64,000 nucleotides of DNA, taken from contig NZ_JAHA01000007.1 of assembly GCF_000526935.1 (NCBI RefSeq), positions 1 through 64,000 of the forward strand, written 5' to 3'. This stretch comes from Butyrivibrio sp. FCS014. GTDB taxonomy: Bacteria > Bacillota > Clostridia > Lachnospirales > Lachnospiraceae. Positions 1 through 10,575 of the stretch are shown piece by piece. The notes beneath the pieces were generated by a model. That model did no database searches. It worked only from the letters and a program-made list of their open reading frames with translations, and was not told the origin of the DNA. How positions within the stretch are numbered: the first letter of the stretch is position 1; each line of letters starts with the position of its first letter. The position numbers and the translations under genes were made by a program.

Positions 1-688
1 ATGGACGCTGTTGTGGAAATGGCGAAGGCCGCTGCCGGTACCATGGACCTTGATATCGTGTACAGGGTGGATTACTACTACTTTTGCATGATCGGAATTG
101 CTGCTGATTCAGGCGACAGAGAGCTTGTAGCCGGCATGTTTGACAGGGAGGAGGAGTTCCTTGATGCCTTCGGGATCAGGAAGGCGGCAAGATCAGGCAG
201 GGGCAATCCTCCTCACTTCTTCCCGGTGGATCTAAGATACGATTCTCTTGAAGAGCTGAAGAGGAAAGTTGATGCAAGGACCTGCTGGTCCGAGCTGTTT
301 GTAACTCCCGCTGAACCTGCAGAGATCTTTCCGCTGCAGGAGAATATAGAAGGAGTGTTTGGAGATATAGATGGTAATGCGGTGATATCCTCCTATCAGT
401 GCCCCTTCTGCAGGCTGAGAATGTACAAGATGGTATTTTCGGAGGGTAACGATCCTGATCTCTATCTTGGAAGAGACAGGAAATATATTTTGAATCCCGC
501 CAGGGTTTTCCTGTGCCCGGGAGGACATATGTATGCGGTGAGTAAAGGACACAGACTTACGGATTATCCTGTGTTCATGGCAAGTCCCGTGGTTGATAAG
601 GACAGCCGGCTTGGACGCGGGACTTTTTGACATGTGGTGGAAGTACTTTGATTCCATAGCGGATATAAATGCCCGCAGGAAGGAATAG
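1..688 (+). pseudogene. Frameshifted gene of unknown function with a possible zinc site
   Basis: I do not recognise this family. The frame is open from the first base, so the true start may lie outside the window. The product has Cys134 and Cys137 (CPFC) and a later CxxGH (Cys172, His176), a spacing that could bind zinc. The frame stops at a TGA at 628-630. Moving forward one base within the run of five T just before it reopens the frame for about 19 more residues (beginning DMWWKYFDSIAD) to a TAG at 686-688, and these aromatic-rich residues look like a genuine C-terminus. Either a one-base insertion broke the gene or the base is a sequence error. It is the first of a series of same-direction frame changes in the next 2.6 kb. 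Function is unknown. Confidence 0.45.
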
Positions 689-740
689 GGAAAAGAGTCC
701 ATAAGGATGATACTTTTAAATGGGGGAGGACAATCGTTGT

Positions 741-1346
741 ATGAATGCAGATCAGAAAAAAGATGCGTATTATGAGAGCAGTACAGTCATTTTTCCGCTT
801 CAGATAAATAAAAAGGGTGAAGACCTGTGGAATAATATGGAGGAACTGAATGACGGAATAAAAGAAGCATTATCATCATTTACAATGGACCGGGAGTTTA
901 CCTGGAAAAAGAATTGTAGATGATAATGATAAAGCACTTAAGAATTCGAATCACCATGCAATTGCCAGGTCCAATGCGTTTGAAAATAAATTAAATTTAG
1001 AATCCTATGACGAGGCTTTTACACCGGAAGTGGTTGATGCGTTTATATAGCAGTAATAATACAGTTTTGCATTATATAGCGCAGTGTGGAGAAACAACTG
1101 CTATAGACAGAAATGTATTGGGTATAGCAAAAGTTGGTAACAGGCTGAGAATATTGCCCTGTTCCGGAAAGGAAGAAATTTTATTCGAAGTAAGGAAGAT
1201 TCGTCTGGCTTGCTACCATTTTTGGCACCTGTTTGATGATACTGGAACTGCATCAAAATAACAGTGAGAAGAATATAGATATAAATGAAGATTATTGGGA
1301 TATAGGGGCTATATGCGAATCACTGGGTGTTATTAAAATCAAATAA
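741..1346 (+). pseudogene. Unknown gene A of the left island, three frame changes
   Basis: I do not recognise the product. The likely start is the ATG at 741, with a GGGGAGG ribosome binding site 12 bases upstream. Protein-like sequence runs in four successive segments: to about 900, then 900-1047, then 1046-1258, then 1257-1346. Each needs a step of one base forward from the segment before. Joined, they give about 200 residues, with stretches such as SNNTVLHYIAQCGETTAIDR and NSEKNIDINEDYWDIGAICE. No domain or membrane segment is evident. The gene is 4 bases from the next one, and the two may have been co-transcribed. Each segment alone is too short to be convincing; the case rests on their continuity. 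It may be a decayed gene or an intact gene in a poorly polished stretch. Confidence 0.4.
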
Positions 1347-1350
1347 AAAA

Positions 1351-2214
1351 ATGCGCGTGCTGTATCCGACAAAATGTCATTCCTATATGGCCTGGTTTAG
1401 TATGGAGAAACGACATTACTACGCCCCTGATGGAAATTCGGGAGAACAAGCATACGAAAAACAGTGCCGCTCTGCAGGCCGGGAAATGATGAATAAAAGA
1501 TATTGAACGTTTTTTTGGAAAAACATTCGAGTGCTTTTGGATAGGGAATTCTTCAAAAGACAGTGGCAATGTACATTTCTTCATGGGCGGGTTCAAAGAA
1601 GGTATCAAAACCGTGAATTTAACAGCGTATATGAGGCTTATGTAACATTTGACAATCAGGTTAATTTCCTGGAGGTTTCATTCAATGCTGAAATTCAGCA
1701 GGAATACGAGGCCATAAAGGGCAATATGAGTATTGAAGATACTGTTGAGAAACTGATAAGACAGATAGATGCTCTTCATTCAATTAATTTAAATAAGCAG
1801 GATGAAAAGAGAAATATTATTTTGGCATTTATTACAGTGCTGAGTTTGGTCACAGGATGCATGCAAGTTACGGAATCCTTTGGACCCACTCCCAATATTG
1901 CAGCCAATATCATTGCGGGCGCCGCTTCATTGATCATAGGATTAGTGCTCTTTTTTCTGTTTTGTGAAATAGAAGAATATGAACAGAAAGGATATAAATT
2001 ATGGATAAGAATTATTTGTATAAAAAAGCAGGGGAATTCGATTCGGATAATAATAAAACAGAAAGAACTGGCCACATTTTTAAGGATGTATATTAGCGAA
2101 TTCGCACAGAAGAAATTACCTGTGATTGCCTTAAAACAAAGTATAGAGGGACTGAGCGATTATTTTATCAAAATTGAACTGATGCGTAGGGAAAATGAAA
2201 ATCCAGATTATTAA
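1351..2214 (+). pseudogene. Unknown gene B of the left island, predicted C-terminal membrane hairpin, frameshifted
   Basis: I do not recognise the family. A frame opening with ATG at 1351 (MRVLYPTKCHSYMAWFSMEK) ends at a TGA at 1504-1506. The sequence continues one base forward as ERFFGKTFECFWIGNSSKDS to about 1640, then in the original frame to a TAA at 2212-2214. The last part reads as a charged helix of about 60 residues followed by two hydrophobic segments, IILAFITVLSLVTGC and NIIAGAASLIIGLVLFFLF, with a short loop between them. A long helix followed by two closely spaced membrane segments resembles CorA-like proteins in topology only; I see no GMN motif and do not claim that family. The next gene overlaps its 3' end by 20 bases, as in an operon. 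Confidence 0.4.
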
Positions 2215-2616
2215 GGATTTTGTTTTAATAGAGAAATTCTATTGGTCCATAGATTTGATTCATGAAAAAAGTCCCCGGTATAGATATAGCGCAGCTTGAT
2301 AGTTATGTTAAGATCCTTGATTGCATGGAAAGTAATCAATTGCTTGAGCGTATTGTCAGATACACAAAGTATGAAAGATATCGCATTTCTTCGGAAATGG
2401 ATTTGATGAAATACGAGCATTTCTCTGTTCCTAAATACAAGAAAACTGAAGTTGAAGAAGTAAAAACCATTGAGGACATCGTGATGGTGACAATGGCCAA
2501 ACTTTCCCTGTGCCTATTGGAATATAATAGAAACCCCCGAAAGAAAAGAGGATATAAAAAGGACCACTTTCGAATATGCAGATTTAGTGAATGATCTGCT
2601 TCACGAAAAGATATAA
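2195..2616 (+). pseudogene. Unknown gene C of the left island, two frame changes
   Basis: I do not recognise the product. The proposed start is the ATG at 2195, inside the end of gene B. The first segment (MKIQIIKDFVLIEKFYWSID) runs to a TGA near 2298. The second, one base forward, includes SYVKILDCMESNQLLERIV. The third, another base forward, holds PERKEDIKRTTFEYADLVND and ends at TAA 2614-2616. The second change can be placed near the CCCCC run around 2535, well before the old frame's stop at 2592-2594, because the third frame is already protein-like there. That argues for plain single-base insertions and not for frameshifting at stop codons. Joined, the product is about 140 residues, mainly helical and charged, with no recognisable domain. 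Confidence 0.4.
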
Positions 2617-2630
2617 AGGCAGTGATTTGA

Positions 2631-4421
2631 ATGAATACCTTGTTGGTGGTTGATAGTGCTGTGCAGAACAGGAAGTATGCTGAAATATCTGCTGTGATAT
2701 ATTCGCCTGAGAGTATCTTTGTGATCATGAATAATTACCGTATGGCGAAGGAAGATGATAAGGATACTGCCAGAACTTTATTGCTGAAAAATCTCATATC
2801 TGCAAAGTGAATTTATATTTGGAAAGAAAAGCCGTTCCAATCTGAGTGATACAATTGACGAAGATGATTATTGCGAGGGTATTTGTCAAACCCTGGATAA
2901 TTATATAGATAGTCTGGGTTCTGAAAGAACGGTAATTCCTGCAATTCCTTTTTATAATCTTAGTTACTTTTGCAAGCAGGGTTGGAAAGGATGACAGAGA
3001 CGAAGCGAGGCTTATTGTCGGCATAGACCATATCAATGATGTTGCATTGTACGGCAAAAGTGATGCTGGCTTTGATCTGTTCGTTGATGAAGTGCTGGCT
3101 TCTGTTGCAGAAAACCGTCTAAATGAAGGGAAGTCAATTAATTCGGAATATGACACAGATGTATATGCGGCTGTTCAACAGATTCTTGGGCTGGAGTTAT
3201 CCGGATGGTGTTGCACAGTTCATGAATGAATATAGAAACAACGAAGACTCAAGATATGAGGAAATAAGTTGTACGGTGAAATACTATCTTCTGGGAATCT
3301 ATCTAAGAACACTCTATATGCTTGCAGATTCCATAGAAGGACATGATGGAGCGTACCCGTTTAGAGTATATAGAGATAGAATCCAAAGTTTAATATTTAA
3401 TAATCGATCCTACGGTAAAGCAAGCAGCATCTTCTCTCGGTACAGCTTTGAAAATATGAATATGGTAGAAGAAAAAGCCTATTCTAATCTTAAGAATGAA
3501 ATGCTGATGACTTTAGATGCAGCGTTGGAGAATATTGAATCATATGATGAAGTGATCAATCTGGATTTCAAGAGTAGTTTTACTGAATATTTCCTGTGGC
3601 TTGGAAGCGATGATTATTTTTTGAACATGGTAGAAACGGTGTATCAAAAAATAAGAAAAAGTATTGAACTGTTTGTCAGACCTGAGCCTCGATATAGGGA
3701 TTTATTTAATGATCTGATCAAGCAATATGATGACCAAATGAAAAAGGTTGAGATAAAGGTCAATACCTACATGAGAGATGATTCACTGCAGGTTTTGGAG
3801 AAAGTCAAAAAATCCATATCCGGTATTGCAACCGGCGAATTCCTGTATCAGCGATATATTGTCAGGGATGATATTCCTCAGATGGATTACAGTTGTATAG
3901 CGTTAGAGTATTACACGGCATTGGAACTGCTTGTAAATACTATCTTTTATGCCCCCTATCGCCAGATGGTATTAAAACCAAAATGCGATTCGATCAGTGG
4001 GGACAATTTAGATGATGAATTAAGGGGCTATATCGGTAGCTCTAAAGCAGCGTATATTACCGGACGGGGAAAAGAACCAAAAGAGAGCCTGGAACTTGGT
4101 ACGATTTCAAATCTGTATATTAATCTGTTAAGGAAAAATGGCAGTGTTGATCCTAAAGCTGCTGAACTGGCGTATTATTTAGACGCTTTGGGGCTGGATA
4201 AAGTCCTGGTGCGCGAAATATTTAAGGAAATAAACAAGATAAAAGATCTGCGAAATGAGGCTGCACATGGTGGCGAAATACTGCCATATGAAAAAGCAAA
4301 AAAGGCTCAAGACGTAGTGTATATCCATTCTCCGAATCCTGATCCGACAATTGATATTGATGCTAAATCTCTGGCAGCAGCATGTCATAATATGGTAGGA
4401 AAAATATACAATCTGTTTTAA
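2631..4421 (+). pseudogene. Gene D of the left island: large protein ending in a HEPN-like domain, frameshifted near its start
   Basis: The 3' two-thirds is a long intact frame of about 400 residues; the 5' third is spread over three frames. Segments begin with MNTLLVVDSAVQNRKYAEIS at 2631, shift forward near 2808, again near 2990, and again near 3190, where GGG replaces an expected GG in front of WSYPDGVAQFMNEY. Joined, the protein is about 595 residues. Near the C-terminus lies LRNEAAHGG (nt 4248-4274), in which RNEAAH fits the R-x4-H motif of HEPN domains, preceded by helices with a conserved-looking aromatic stretch (ALEYYTALELLVNTIFYAPY). HEPN proteins are often RNases in defence or toxin systems, so a defence role is an inference. 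I see no Walker motif, helicase or protease domain. Gene C ends 14 bases upstream. Confidence 0.5.
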
Positions 4422-4473
4422 GAGAAAGAGTTTTTGTAACGTAGTAATCTAGCTTTTAGGGAGTTTTATATCT

Positions 4474-6465
4474 ATGGATTTCAAACTTCACTCAGAATAC
4501 AAACCTACAGGCGATCAGCCCAAGGCAATACAGGACCTCGTGGAGGGCTTCAAAGCGGGAAACCAGTTTGAGACTCTGCTGGGTGTTACCGGCTCAGGTA
4601 AGACCTTTACCATGGCCAATGTAATTCAGGCCCTCAATAAGCCCACCCTGATCATCAGCCACAACAAAACTCTGGCAGGTCAGCTCTACGGAGAGATGAA
4701 GGAGTTCTTTCCTGAAAACGCCGTGGAATACTTTGTGTCATATTACGATTACTATCAGCCAGAGGCCTATGTACCCCAGACTGATACCTACATCGCCAAG
4801 GATTCGTCCATAAACGATGAGATAGATAAACTCCGGCTTTCAGCCACAGCCTCTTTGGCGGAGCGCAATGATGTCATTGTTGTGGCTTCGGTTTCCTGCA
4901 TCTACGGTCTGGGCAGCCCGGACGAATTCAAGGGAATGTCCATATCCCTTCGTCCCGGCATGGAGAAGGACAGGGATCAGCTGATAAAAGAGCTGGTGGC
5001 TATCCAGTACGACAGAAACGATATGGAGCTTGGCAGATGTAACTTCAGGGTTCGTGGAGACACTGTGGAGGTATTCCCTGCCAACGCAGATGACTACCTC
5101 ATAAGGGTGGAATTCTTCGGAGATGAGATAGACAGGATAACCCAGATAGAGCCTGTTACAGCCAAGGTTAAATCTGAGCTTACCCATGTAATGATATACC
5201 CGGCCTCCCACTATGTTGTTCCACAGGAGAAGATAAATCTTGCCTGCGACAATATAGAAAAAGAGCTGGAGGAGCAGATCAAGTTCTTCAAGGGAGAGGA
5301 CAGGCTTATAGAGGCCCAGAGGATATCCGAGCGTACCAACTTTGATGTTGAGATGATGAGAGAGACCGGCTTCTGCTCAGGAATTGAGAATTACTCAAGA
5401 CACCTGAACTTTTCAAAGCCCGGTGAGCCGCCGCTGACTCTTTTGGACTTCTTTGACAGGGATTTCCTTATTATAGTAGACGAGTCCCATATGACCATCC
5501 CTCAGATAGGCGCCATGTACCACGGCGACAGGAACAGAAAGCTGACCCTTGTTGACTACGGGTTCAGACTGCCTTCCGCCCTGGACAACAGGCCCCTTAA
5601 CTTTGAGGAGTTTGAGAATCACATAGATCAGATGCTGTTCTGTTCCGCAACTCCCGGCAAGTACGAGGAGGAGCATGAACTTTTAAGAACAGAGCAGGTT
5701 ATAAGGCCGACAGGCCTTTTGGATCCGGAAGTGGACGTAAGGCCGGTTGAGGGACAGATCGATGACCTCATTGCTGAGATCCGCAAGGAAGTGGACAAGA
5801 AGAACAAGGTTCTTGTCACCACCCTTACCAAGAGGATGGCAGAGGATCTGACCCAGTATCTGGCTGAGTCCGGCATCAGAGTCAAGTACCTTCACTCGGA
5901 TATTGATACTCTGGAGAGGTCAGAGATCATCAGGGATATGAGACTAGATGTGTTTGACGTGCTGGTTGGTATCAACCTTCTAAGAGAGGGTCTGGACATT
6001 CCCGAGATCTCTCTGGTGGCCATTATCGATGCGGACAAGGAGGGCTTCCTTCGTTCCGAGACATCCCTTATCCAGACCATCGGAAGAGCCGCACGAAATG
6101 CTGAAGGCCGTGTTATAATGTATGCCGACAATATGACGGATTCCATGAAAAAAGCCATCGATGAGACCAAACGTCGTCGCAGCATTCAGGAGAAGTACAA
6201 CGAGGAGCACGGCATAACTCCTCAGACCATCAAGAAGGCTGTAAGAGATCTTATTGCGGTGACCAAGGCCATCGCCAAGGAAGAAGTCAAGTTTGAGAAG
6301 GATCCTGAGTCCATGAGTGCAGAAGAACTTGAGAAACTCATCGGCCAGGTTCAGAAGAAGATGAAAAGAGCTGCTGCGGAGCTGGATTTCGAGAATGCCG
6401 CCATGCTTCGTGACCAGTTGATAGACCTTAAGAAGATATACAATGATTTGACCTCCGGTAAATAA
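4474..6465 (+). CDS. uvrB: UvrABC excinuclease subunit B
   Basis: UvrB is the damage-verifying helicase of nucleotide excision repair; it is loaded by UvrA and recruits UvrC. The 663-residue product has the usual length. Visible features are Walker A ([10 protein letters not shown], residues 37-46), the tyrosine-rich hairpin that probes the DNA strand ([12 protein letters not shown], about 89-100), the DESH box of helicase motif II near residue 335, helicase motif VI (QTIGRAARN) and a C-terminal UVR motif (about 625-655) that contacts UvrC. The ATG follows a TAGGGAG ribosome binding site. uvrA starts 46 bases downstream, so the two are probably one transcript, the common Firmicutes arrangement. 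No LexA or DinR box could be identified upstream by eye. Confidence 0.97.
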   Translation: MDFKLHSEYKPTGDQPKAIQDLVEGFKAGNQFETLLGVTGSGKTFTMANVIQALNKPTLIISHNKTLAGQLYGEMKEFFPENAVEYFVSYYDYYQPEAYVPQTDTYIAKDSSINDEIDKLRLSATASLAERNDVIVVASVSCIYGLGSPDEFKGMSISLRPGMEKDRDQLIKELVAIQYDRNDMELGRCNFRVRGDTVEVFPANADDYLIRVEFFGDEIDRITQIEPVTAKVKSELTHVMIYPASHYVVPQEKINLACDNIEKELEEQIKFFKGEDRLIEAQRISERTNFDVEMMRETGFCSGIENYSRHLNFSKPGEPPLTLLDFFDRDFLIIVDESHMTIPQIGAMYHGDRNRKLTLVDYGFRLPSALDNRPLNFEEFENHIDQMLFCSATPGKYEEEHELLRTEQVIRPTGLLDPEVDVRPVEGQIDDLIAEIRKEVDKKNKVLVTTLTKRMAEDLTQYLAESGIRVKYLHSDIDTLERSEIIRDMRLDVFDVLVGINLLREGLDIPEISLVAIIDADKEGFLRSETSLIQTIGRAARNAEGRVIMYADNMTDSMKKAIDETKRRRSIQEKYNEEHGITPQTIKKAVRDLIAVTKAIAKEEVKFEKDPESMSAEELEKLIGQVQKKMKRAAAELDFENAAMLRDQLIDLKKIYNDLTSGK

Positions 6466-6511
6466 AAATGGCGGGATGGGTGATATTTCTTTTGCCCAAA
6501 GGAGAATGAGA

Positions 6512-9406
6512 ATGGCTGATAACAGCAGAATGACCAAGAAGAACACCACCACAAAGAGGATACTTCCTTCTGATATACATGACTATATCAGGGTGCGAGG
6601 TGCCAACGAACACAACCTCAAGAATGTTAAGGTGAAGATTCCCAGGGAGACACTTACCGTATTTACCGGTCTGTCCGGCTCCGGCAAATCTTCCCTTGCT
6701 TTCGATACCATTTTTGCAGAGGGACAGAGAAGGTATATGGAATCTCTTTCCTCCTATGCAAGAATGTTCCTGGGACAGATGGACAAGCCCAATGTGGAGG
6801 CCATTGAGGGACTTTCCCCAACGATCTCCATAGATCAGAAGTTCACCAACAAAAACCCCAGGTCCACAGTGGGAACCGTGACGGAGATCTATGACCACTT
6901 CAGGCTTCTTTATGCCAGGATCGGTATTCCTCATTGCCCCAACTGCGGCAGGGAGATCAGAAGACAGACCGTTGACGAGATGTGCGATCAGATCATGGCT
7001 CTTGGCGACGGCACCAAGCTGCAGATTCTTGCGCCTGTTGTCCGCGGCAAAAAGGGTGAGCATCAGAAAACCCTGGACAGAGCTAAGCGCGCAGGCTATG
7101 TGAGGGCCAGGATTGACGGAAGCCAGTACGAGATCACCGAAGAGGAGATCAAGCTGGACAAGAACATCAAGCACAGCATCGAGATCATCGTAGACAGAAT
7201 CGTAGTTCGCGACGACAACGAGAACCTCAGGAGAAGACTTACGGATTCCATAGAGAATGCCCTTCAGCTGGCTGATGGCCTGCTCCTTGTTGACGTTGTC
7301 GATGGAAAAGAGCTGAGTTTTTCCCAGAACTTCGCCTGCCCCGATTGCGGAATAAGTATCCCTGAGATCGAGCCCAGAAGCTTCTCCTTCAATAACCCCT
7401 TCGGAGCCTGCCCGGATTGTCTGGGTCTTGGCTACAAGATGGAGTTTGACGATGAGCTTATGATCCCTGACAGGAGCCTTTCCATAAATGACGGTTGTAT
7501 CGTGGTTATGGGCTGGCAGTCAGCCAACAAGGACTCGAGCTTCAGTAATGCTGTTTTAAGAGCCCTTGCTAAAGAGTATAAATTCAGCCTGGATACACCC
7601 TTTGAGGAACTGCCTCAGAAGGTACAGGATGTTCTTATCCACGGCGCTGACAGAACAGTAAATGTGCATTATAAGGGACAGCGCGGTGAGGGTGACTACC
7701 CCATCAAATTTGACGGTCTTATCAAGAACGTTGAGCAGCGCTACCGTGAGACCTTCTCGGAGACAGCCAAGGCCGAGTATGAGGAGTACATGAGGATCAC
7801 TCCCTGTGCTCTTTGCGGCGGACAGAGGCTTAAGAAGGAATCACTGGCTGTTACCGTAGACAATAAGAATATATATGAGATCACCTCAATGTCCATAGAT
7901 GAGCTCCAGACCTATCTGGAGAACTTAAAGCTCACTGAGCAGCAGGAGCTTATCGGTGCTCAGGTCCTTAAGGAGATCCGTGCAAGGGTGGGATTCCTTG
8001 TGGATGTGGGACTGGATTATCTGTCTCTTTCCCGTGCCACCGGAACTCTGTCGGGCGGCGAGGCTCAGCGAATCAGGCTTGCAACCCAGATCGGTTCAGG
8101 CCTTTGCGGAGTGTGCTATATCCTTGATGAGCCCAGTATCGGCCTGCATCAGAGGGACAACGACAAGCTTCTCAATACACTGAAGAACTTAAGAGACCTC
8201 GGTAATACTCTTATCGTGGTTGAGCACGACGAGGATACCATGAGGGCTGCGGACTATATCGTTGATGTCGGCCCCGGCGCCGGATCCCACGGCGGCAAGA
8301 TCGTGGCCTGCGGAACCGCAGAAGACATCATGAAGGTAAAAGAGTCTGTGACAGGGCAGTACCTTTCCGGCAAGCTCAAGATACCGGTACCTGCCACAAG
8401 AAGGCAGCCCAAGGGATGGCTTAAGATCCTGGGAGCTCAGGAAAACAACCTCAAGAATATAGATATTGATGTGCCTATCGGAGTTATGACCATTGTCACA
8501 GGTGTGTCCGGCTCCGGAAAGAGCTCTTTTGTCAACGAGATACTTTACAAGCATCTGGCAAGAGATCTCAACAGGGCAAGATGCATCCCCGGCAAGCACA
8601 AGGGAATTGAGGGACTTGACCAGGTGGATAAGGTAATCGCCATTGACCAGTCACCGATTGGAAGAACACCCCGTTCAAACCCTGCGACTTACACCGGTGT
8701 GTTTGACATGATAAGAGACCTGTTTGCGGGAACCCCCGATGCCAAGGCCAGAGGCTACAAGAAGGGCAGATTCTCCTTTAACGTTAAGGGCGGACGCTGT
8801 GAAGCCTGCGGCGGTGACGGAATCATCAAGATCGAGATGCACTTCCTGCCCGATGTTTATGTGCCCTGCGAAGTCTGCCACGGTATGCGTTACAATCACG
8901 AGACACTGGAAGTCAAGTATAAGGGCAAGAGCATTTACGATGTCCTTGATATGACTGTGGAAGAGGCGCTGAAGTTCTTTGAGAACGTTAAGACCATCAA
9001 GCGCAAGATACAGACTCTCTACGATGTGGGCCTAGGCTATGTGAAACTGGGTCAGCCCAGTACAGAGCTCTCCGGCGGTGAGGCGCAGCGTATCAAGCTG
9101 GCTACCGAGCTTTCAAAGGTCGGTACCGGACGTACCGTTTACATTCTGGATGAACCCACAACCGGACTTCACTTTGCGGATGTGCAGAAACTGGTTACCA
9201 TCATGCATTCACTGGTTGACCAGGGCAACACCGTAGTAGTTATTGAGCACAATCTGGACGTTATCAAGACCGGAGATTATATCATCGACATGGGCCCGGA
9301 GGGCGGCTCCAAGGGCGGTACCGTAGTGGTGGCCGGAACTCCCGAGGAAGTGGCCAAGTGCAAGAAGTCCTACACCGGAGCCTACATCAAGCGCATGCTG
9401 AAATAA
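6512..9406 (+). CDS. uvrA: UvrABC excinuclease subunit A
   Basis: UvrA is the dimeric ABC-type ATPase that finds bulky DNA lesions and loads UvrB. The 964-residue product carries both nucleotide-binding domains: Walker [10 protein letters not shown] (about 53) and GVSGSGKSS (about 665), and two signature motifs [12 protein letters not shown] (about 513) and [12 protein letters not shown] (about 853). CxxC pairs mark the zinc modules (CPNCG, CPDCG with [16 protein letters not shown] with CEVCHG). The ATG at 6512 is preferred because AAAGGAG lies 7 bases before it. An in-frame ATG at 6476 would add 12 residues but has no suitable site. It is the second gene of the uvrBA unit. Instead of a standard terminator it is followed by a large palindrome. 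Confidence 0.97.
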   Translation: MADNSRMTKKNTTTKRILPSDIHDYIRVRGANEHNLKNVKVKIPRETLTVFTGLSGSGKSSLAFDTIFAEGQRRYMESLSSYARMFLGQMDKPNVEAIEGLSPTISIDQKFTNKNPRSTVGTVTEIYDHFRLLYARIGIPHCPNCGREIRRQTVDEMCDQIMALGDGTKLQILAPVVRGKKGEHQKTLDRAKRAGYVRARIDGSQYEITEEEIKLDKNIKHSIEIIVDRIVVRDDNENLRRRLTDSIENALQLADGLLLVDVVDGKELSFSQNFACPDCGISIPEIEPRSFSFNNPFGACPDCLGLGYKMEFDDELMIPDRSLSINDGCIVVMGWQSANKDSSFSNAVLRALAKEYKFSLDTPFEELPQKVQDVLIHGADRTVNVHYKGQRGEGDYPIKFDGLIKNVEQRYRETFSETAKAEYEEYMRITPCALCGGQRLKKESLAVTVDNKNIYEITSMSIDELQTYLENLKLTEQQELIGAQVLKEIRARVGFLVDVGLDYLSLSRATGTLSGGEAQRIRLATQIGSGLCGVCYILDEPSIGLHQRDNDKLLNTLKNLRDLGNTLIVVEHDEDTMRAADYIVDVGPGAGSHGGKIVACGTAEDIMKVKESVTGQYLSGKLKIPVPATRRQPKGWLKILGAQENNLKNIDIDVPIGVMTIVTGVSGSGKSSFVNEILYKHLARDLNRARCIPGKHKGIEGLDQVDKVIAIDQSPIGRTPRSNPATYTGVFDMIRDLFAGTPDAKARGYKKGRFSFNVKGGRCEACGGDGIIKIEMHFLPDVYVPCEVCHGMRYNHETLEVKYKGKSIYDVLDMTVEEALKFFENVKTIKRKIQTLYDVGLGYVKLGQPSTELSGGEAQRIKLATELSKVGTGRTVYILDEPTTGLHFADVQKLVTIMHSLVDQGNTVVVIEHNLDVIKTGDYIIDMGPEGGSKGGTVVVAGTPEEVAKCKKSYTGAYIKRMLK

Positions 9407-9412
9407 AAGGTC

Positions 9413-9575
9413 ATCCGCGGGTGGGGCGGCTACGTGTATGTCCGCCATCTTGGCACGCTTGCGCTCGATGATATCTGGCAGCGGTACTACGCGGCTAAAG
9501 GACAGCCGCGAGTGCCGGCCGATATCAACGGCCTGCGAGTGGCGGACATACACTTTGCCGGACCCACCCGCGGAT
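9413..9575. repeat. 163-bp imperfect palindrome after uvrA
   Basis: The 13-base outer arm ATCCGCGGGTGGG (9413-9425) is matched exactly by its reverse complement at 9563-9575. The 14-base inner arm GTGTATGTCCGCCA (9434-9447) is matched exactly at 9540-9553. At the centre CGCGGCT (9490-9496) pairs with AGCCGCG (9504-9510). The whole unit can fold as one long stem with bulges, on DNA or RNA. It is GC-richer than its surroundings and has no T-run after it, so it is not a plain intrinsic terminator. Frames crossing it on both strands are open but look like a by-product of base composition. It could be a palindromic repeat element of the REP or miniature-transposon kind, or a structured RNA. From 9576 to 9675 I see only a weak TAAAAT box at 9626-9631. 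Confidence 0.75.
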
Positions 9576-9675
9576 TACACAGTGGCTATATCTCGGTTTA
9601 ACTGTGCTTAAAAAACGAATCATGGTAAAATGGCATATAGTAATTTAGAAGAGCAGTACGGCTGGGAGGAGCAGT

Positions 9676-10575
9676 ATGTCAAAAAGCAGTTTTGACACAA
9701 GGGAAATAGATTTGAGACGTCTGTGGAGGCAGTTTCTACGCAGGTTCTGGATCGTGATTGTGGCCACGGTTGTGGGTGCAGTTGCGGGATTTGGTATATA
9801 TGTGCTCTACAGTAATGTGAAGAGCGGCAATACTGTGTATCGCATCCGGAACGACTATTATATGACTTTCAATCTGGAGGAGTTTCCTAACGGCGTTGAT
9901 TATTATAACGCATACACTTGGGATGGAATTCTGAGGGACGATCCTATTGTGAACAAGGCTCTGGAGACGGATTCTTCACTGACCAAGCAGGAGATTTTGG
10001 ACAGTGTTACCGGGGAGATTCTTGGGGATTACAGGATTCTTACTGTTGTGGTAACAGGAACGGATAAGGAACTGGTGCAGAGAATTTCCGATGCTTACAA
10101 GGTGGCTCTGCCTGCCTTTGCTGATATCATCGATATGCTGAAGTCAATTGATTTATGGACTGATGCAGAGATCGAGGTTTACGATGCTTACACGAGAGAG
10201 TCCAATGCCGCTTTCCTTGGTGGACTCATAGGTCTTCTTGTGAGTCTTTTTGCTGTGCTTATGTACGGCATCTTTGATGATGCGATCTACACCGAGCGTG
10301 ACTGGCGCATCAGATATCCTCAGATCCCCTACCTCGGGAAAAGAGATACCGACGAATACAACACCAACAGGTCCCATCTTCTCAGATACGACGGCAACTA
10401 TATTGAGCTGTCTTCTGATCAGTTCAGATACGACCTGGATGAGTTTGACAAAATGAGAGCCGCCGACGGAGTTATCCTTAAGCTCCGCCCCGGCAGGGAT
10501 ATGACGGAAGCCATGGATAAGGTGGTTTATACCCTGGAGAAGCAGGGCATCAATGTTGTGGGAGTGATGGAGTAA
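9676..10575 (+). CDS. Wzz-like chain-length or polysaccharide co-polymerase protein
   Basis: The protein would sit in the cytoplasmic membrane and set the chain length or coordinate export of a surface polysaccharide. Its 299 residues show the Wzz layout: a short N-terminal tail, a membrane segment (about 22-44), an extracytoplasmic domain of about 130 residues, and a second membrane segment (about 178-198). After this comes a cytoplasmic tail of about 100 residues. That tail has no Walker motif, so it is not a fused BY-kinase; it ends in a small alpha/beta-like stretch that may be a remnant of one or a docking part. The start follows GGGAGGAG. The next gene begins immediately after the stop codon, so the two are almost certainly translated from one message. 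Confidence 0.7.
   Translation: MSKSSFDTREIDLRRLWRQFLRRFWIVIVATVVGAVAGFGIYVLYSNVKSGNTVYRIRNDYYMTFNLEEFPNGVDYYNAYTWDGILRDDPIVNKALETDSSLTKQEILDSVTGEILGDYRILTVVVTGTDKELVQRISDAYKVALPAFADIIDMLKSIDLWTDAEIEVYDAYTRESNAAFLGGLIGLLVSLFAVLMYGIFDDAIYTERDWRIRYPQIPYLGKRDTDEYNTNRSHLLRYDGNYIELSSDQFRYDLDEFDKMRAADGVILKLRPGRDMTEAMDKVVYTLEKQGINVVGVME

Noticed and set aside
620..636. TTT TGA C at the end of the first frame resembles the programmed +1 site of prfB.
   Set aside because: The protein is not RF2-like, there is no properly spaced internal ribosome binding site, and the same-direction changes elsewhere occur far from stop codons.
9209..9553. A 114-codon minus-strand frame over the end of uvrA and the palindrome.
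   Set aside because: It lies mostly antisense to uvrA, has no ribosome binding site, and is explained by the codon pattern of uvrA and the palindrome.
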